The translations under genes were made by a program, and so were the position numbers. This document shows positions 59,762 to 64,000 of a stretch of 64,000 nt of DNA, piece by piece. The notes below the pieces were generated by a model that ran no database searches, was not told where the DNA came from, and worked only from the letters and a program-made list of their open reading frames with translations. Source of the stretch: Pterobdella sp. o SKG-2022 (Eukaryota > Annelida > Clitellata > Hirudinida > Piscicolidae); NCBI GenBank assembly GCA_964035795.1, contig OZ038321.1, positions 16,175,971 to 16,239,970 on the forward strand, written 5' to 3'. Numbering within the stretch: position 1 is the stretch's first letter; each line of letters starts with the position of its first letter.

Positions 59762-62700
59762 CTGTGTAGTACAAGTCGTTAATTAATTATTCATTCTAGG
59801 CTGAAGAACATTTATCGGTTTTATGGTTGGCATAATTTACGAATACAAATTTAATGCTCACAAATAATTTAACAGGCGTGTCGTGTTATTTTAAAAAAGT
59901 AATGTGCCTATCAATTTTCATAATCATTTTTTGGGTTGCACTAAATGATTTGCAGCAATATAATGAAATGAAAATGCAAATTAACTAATGGTGCTATTTT
60001 GCATACGGCCCTTTAAAACTTCTAAACGGTGAAAGAACTTGTAAGAATATTTCAAAAAATTTTTTCATAAACATTTCATAAATCCTCTTATTTAAAAGCT
60101 CGTTTTAATTTTTCATAAATCTAAAAGTTGTTGTATAAGCAGTTTTATAAAATTAATATAGGAAATTGAAATATGAGCGACTTCATGTAAGTTTTGTAAG
60201 TTAGTATTGAATTACAGTTGAGTTCAAAGATCCATCATCTGTATTGCAGTTTTGAATCATTACAGGTATCTTAATTAGTCAAAAGTCGATATTTCTTTTT
60301 AAATATAAAAAGTTAAAGTTTTTAAACATCAAAAAAAGCCTCGCATGGAACAAGTTTTCATGGAGTTGGTTTGAAGCTTTATGAAACCCTTTCATGATAA
60401 TTCTCGCAAAATAATTGTAGGCAATACTAAATAGAACTTTTAGCGAACAACGAGCTGACTGATAAATATCCGAAAGTGTCATAAATTTGCTAAGTGTTGA
60501 GTAAAAACACCAATGTGCAAATGTCAACATCAAGTTTTTGTGCCTTATTGCTGTTTGGTTGCAAAGGAGTGAATGGAAGTCAATATGGGAAGCCCCAGTT
60601 AGCTTCAAGTATAAGTCACATTGGAAACTGTGAAACAAATTTGAAAGACATGCAAGTTAAGATTTTTAACAGAGAATATAGTAGTATTAATGTGTTAAGC
60701 CGCTGTAATATATTAACTGTAGAAACAAGAATTTAAACTTTTTTAAAATTTTATTTATCAAACAAATAAATAAAATAAACGGCCAACATGCTTCAATTAA
60801 ATTTGAATTACATCAAAATCTATTTTTTAATCAAGTTCTATAAATTACTGCTTTAATTAACTTTTTGGGAAGTTAATTATTTAAATAGCAATCATAAATA
60901 ATTTTGAATATTCTATTGAATCTGTTGATCTTATTACTAAAGTAATCTCATTGTAATCGAATAGATAAGAAATGTGTATTGAAGACAGTGTTTGAAGTCC
61001 GCATACTTCGCAGCTTTGTATACATTGCATTCTGGGACTGCTTTATTACTACCAAACGATGAATTATTTGTTTTGGCGAATATTAAACTCATCAAAAAGC
61101 CCATAAAATTTCCAATCTTCTTTTGAACAAGACTTCGTTTTGATGGTGAGACAAGTTTTGATTCTCTTTACTCGACTTTTAACGCATTTTGAATTTGTTT
61201 TTTGTTTTCAAAAATCTATTTGGCTTTTCCATGGAAAATGAAAATAATAAAACTTTGAAACTGAAAAATTCAAAAAAATTTGTTGGAATAACTCTAGCAG
61301 CATCTTGTAAAGAAAGTCGACGAAAAGGAATGGGTTATGTGTAGGAATGGCAAATATTTTGATATTCATAAGTGTTCCACCCGGCACCAATGGTTTTCCA
61401 TTAGTTTTAATTTTTCCACGCAAGGGTCTTTTTACGCGCGCATTGTTTGTTTTTAAGATTAAATTTTTCTTTTATTCGCATTTAATGTTTTTCTTGCGTT
61501 TTGTGGCTTGCAACTTTAATGTTACATTTGGTTTTTGCTGTTGTATAAGTTTTGTATAGCTTGTTGATTTCTCTATTTTTTTAAGGATCTATATATATAT
61601 TGCTTGAAATTTTAGAGTTAATACCTATTTCTCGTTTCACTCAGGCAATATGTACATTTTTTAAACTTAATTGCGCCAGCATTAAAAATTGTTGTCTAAT
61701 TTTACTTTTATTTATAAAATCTTTTTCAAACTATAATAGAAATAAATATATTCCCAACTAAAATTTCAGTTTTTTATTTCATAAACATTTAATTTCAAAA
61801 GCAATGATAGAGGTACCTATGGTTCTCAAATGTAGTTCATATATAAAATAATGTAATGAAAATATTTAATGTAACAATGACTTTGCGATTATCTAAGTTT
61901 TCAAAGAAAAGCAAAGAAACAGTTTGAGAATTATGAAAGATTTAAACAGCGGGATTCCTCATACCAAGCAAGAAACTCTTAATTAACCGAAATTTTAAAT
62001 TCTACAAAGAAAGTTTTTAATCAAAATATTATTTAATTACCTTTTTCAACTAAATCAAAATAAAAATGAAATTCAATGTGTCTTTTTGTTTTATCTTGTA
62101 TGCGACATTCTAAGCTAATATAATTTTTTTAGAGTAAAAATTATTTAAAAGATTTAATTTTTTAAACTCATAAAAAATTCATAGAACAACCCCAAAAATT
62201 GTCAATAATAAACCACCTAAGTAAAAACGCCTCTAGAAAACATCATAACTTCAAGCTTTTTGCTTGAAAATTTTTTTTTCAAAGTTCTCCATGAAAGTTT
62301 TTGAGACTTACTTTTATCTGTTATCTTCATCTTCTGGAATAAATCTTTGCACTGTTGCTACTTGACTTTGGAAAGTTTATATCAATTTTTTAAAATTTTC
62401 TCTATTATAACAAAGCCTTTAATGATGTTCCTGTACTTTTTATATAGATGTGTTATATTTATTAGATACATTTTCTATATTAACAATTTTTTGTGCAACT
62501 TTGCACTCCACATTTCAGCTAACCTGGCTTCTTCTCACCATAAAGCAAGTGTAATGTATTGTTTGTGAAATAGTTCTAAGAAAGGTGACATTAACATTCT
62601 ATTTGTTGGAATAAAATAAATTTAATTAAATTTTTTGAATTTACACAAATAACTAATCATTTCATTATTTAAAAACCAAAAAATTAGCGTTTAAATCTAA

Positions 62701-64000
62701 ACTTTATGGATTCTTATCGCCAATGTGTTTCAAATCTTAACTTCTTAGAGGCAGCTAAATCGGCTAGATACACTGACACGACGCTGAAGTAAAACATATT
62801 TGAACTTTGTTTGAAGTTGAACAACTTTTTTGCCCCTGAAACTAAGCTAGTTTAAACAATATTAAAAAAAACTCAAAAAATGTTTTATCGAAATTTGGGA
62901 AATGCGACCCGAGTTAGCTCATAACATTACGACATTATCGGGGCTAGACATGAATCATGGTCAACGTGTGAGTTACTCGATTTAATGCCGGTGTGTGCGA
63001 GTGTGATAACATTAATTAGATGTATGACACGCAAAAATGATTAAAAAGTAAGTAAGGTTTTGAATGATGGATGGAGGAAAAAACACAGAAAGTAAAACTG
63101 CTAATTATAAAAAATATGAAAAGACTGATTCGTGATTACAAGGAAATGTCAGTTAGATGGGTGAATAAATTAATTTGAAAAAAAATTCTTTTTTAATATT
63201 TCCAATGAATTGATTTTTCTAAAAGATTGATCAATGGCTTTTTTGATTGGCTACATACTTTGATGGATTTATCTAAAGCTAAGTAGCGAATAGAAAGATA
63301 GGGCAGATTGACAGAGTAAACTACAGCATGCTCGAGTGCCTTTGTTCACTTTCTGCTAAAAAATATTCTCCCTTTGAAAAATGAGAAATTTATTTTCTAT
63401 GGTTTTTTTCAATTGAAAATTGTAAAAAATTTTATATCAAAGTTATATTTTTTATTGAAAATTGAAAAGTCTGGAAAGGTTTCATTAAAAATGTTTTTCT
63501 TAATATACTCAGTTCATAAAATAAATTCAAAGCTCCGAGGCTGAGCTGGAATCCGCCATTAAATACGCCCTCAATCTACAACATCTGAAATTATAACCAT
63601 AACTACATTGTGTTTTCATTTCAGTCTGCATAATTATTTCAAAATTTTTTTACCCAAAAGTTGACCAAATTTTCCATTAGATCTACTTTTTTTATATTGC
63701 TAATTTGACTAGATAAGTAAAAAAAGAAATCTCTAAACTCAAAAGCTAATCTTGAGTTGACTAAAATGCTTTATGAGATCTTTGTATTTTTTCAAATGAT
63801 TAGAGAAACAATCAAAAAGACCAAATAAGCTTTTAACATTTTGACCCTTTCAACTAATGAAGATAATAACTTTGTAGAGGTTTGTTAACGCTAATTTTGT
63901 GTTGTTACGGCTTTATTATAAAATAAAATTTCAGAAGTTGTTTTTTGAGTTTTTATCACGCATTCATTTCAAAATCTGAGTTTTTCAAAGCACCCTTCCG
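59762..64000. other. Region upstream of the SUEL exon; no supported gene
   Basis: The signal-peptide exon of the lectin gene should be here or beyond the window, but no candidate fits in phase with confidence. A plus-strand frame (60521-60736) with a signal-like start and a minus-strand frame (60279-60638) overlap and cannot both be real. A GC-richer patch at 62900-63000 has no long frame. Confidence 0.4.
61347..61470 (+). pseudogene. Possible pogo/Tigger-like transposase fragment
   Basis: The frame reads VPPGTNGFPLVLIFPRKGLF, resembling the ...PP..IFPRK.. strand of DDE_1 (pogo/Tigger) transposases. The stretch is short, no catalytic Asp is visible, and the downstream part is noise. A weak call. 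Confidence 0.25.

Noticed and set aside
60521..60736. Plus-strand frame with a signal-like start (MSTSSFCALLLFGCKGVNG)
   Set aside because: Overlapped by a longer minus-strand frame, only two Cys in the mature part, no known family; not enough to call a secreted protein.
60985..61060. Minus-strand stretch (AVPECNVYKAAKYADFKHC) as the upstream exon of the lectin gene
   Set aside because: The donor phase required (1) is not met by a clear GT, and the acceptor is poor.
1..64000. CRISPR arrays, operons, ribosome-binding sites, phage or bacterial mobile elements
   Set aside because: Spliced genes, LINE remains and codon structure show nuclear animal DNA; no regularly spaced direct repeats were seen apart from the 26-nt minisatellite.

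Overview
This is a strongly AT-rich piece of an animal (metazoan) nuclear genome. Genes are split into short exons joined across long introns, and the space between them is filled with small inverted-repeat elements, a decayed LINE tail and microsatellites. A peptide of the allatostatin-C/somatostatin-like type, found in arthropods, molluscs and annelids, together with an SUEL-lectin receptor and a ZU5-UPA-death-domain protein, points to an invertebrate bilaterian, most likely a protostome and perhaps an arthropod. The species cannot be named from the sequence alone.

Layout. (1) 4.5-8.5 kb, + strand: a two-exon, 96-residue neuropeptide precursor. Signal peptide in exon 1; one C-x6-C cyclic peptide at the very C-terminus of exon 2, after a KRR cleavage site. 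(2) 12.5-21.3 kb, + strand: a three-exon single-pass membrane protein of unknown family, with a signal peptide, a Lys/Asn/Ser-rich ectodomain, one membrane helix and a long polar tail. (3) 21.3-35.9 kb: mostly empty, with transposon debris, a tRNA-Ile-derived sequence and some unexplained open frames at 30.3-33.5 kb. (4) 35.97-42.90 kb, - strand: 14 exons of a ZU5-UPA-death-domain protein (DTHD1/PIDD/UNC5 superfamily) with two death domains in tandem. Its 5' end was not found. (5) 45.5-59.8 kb, - strand: eight exons of a type I membrane protein with SUEL lectin, CUB-like, CCP/sushi-like, transmembrane and cytoplasmic parts. Its signal-peptide exon was not found. (6) 59.8-64 kb: no gene identified.

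The exon models were built by hand: splice sites were read on the sequence and accepted only where the codon phase matched across every junction. All 20 junctions of the two minus-strand genes keep phase. An unexpected by-product is that many of these introns begin GTT rather than GTA/GTG, and several acceptors end AAG. The genes show no obvious common pathway. The first looks like peptide signalling, the second and fourth look like cell-surface proteins, and the third looks like an intracellular death-fold scaffold.
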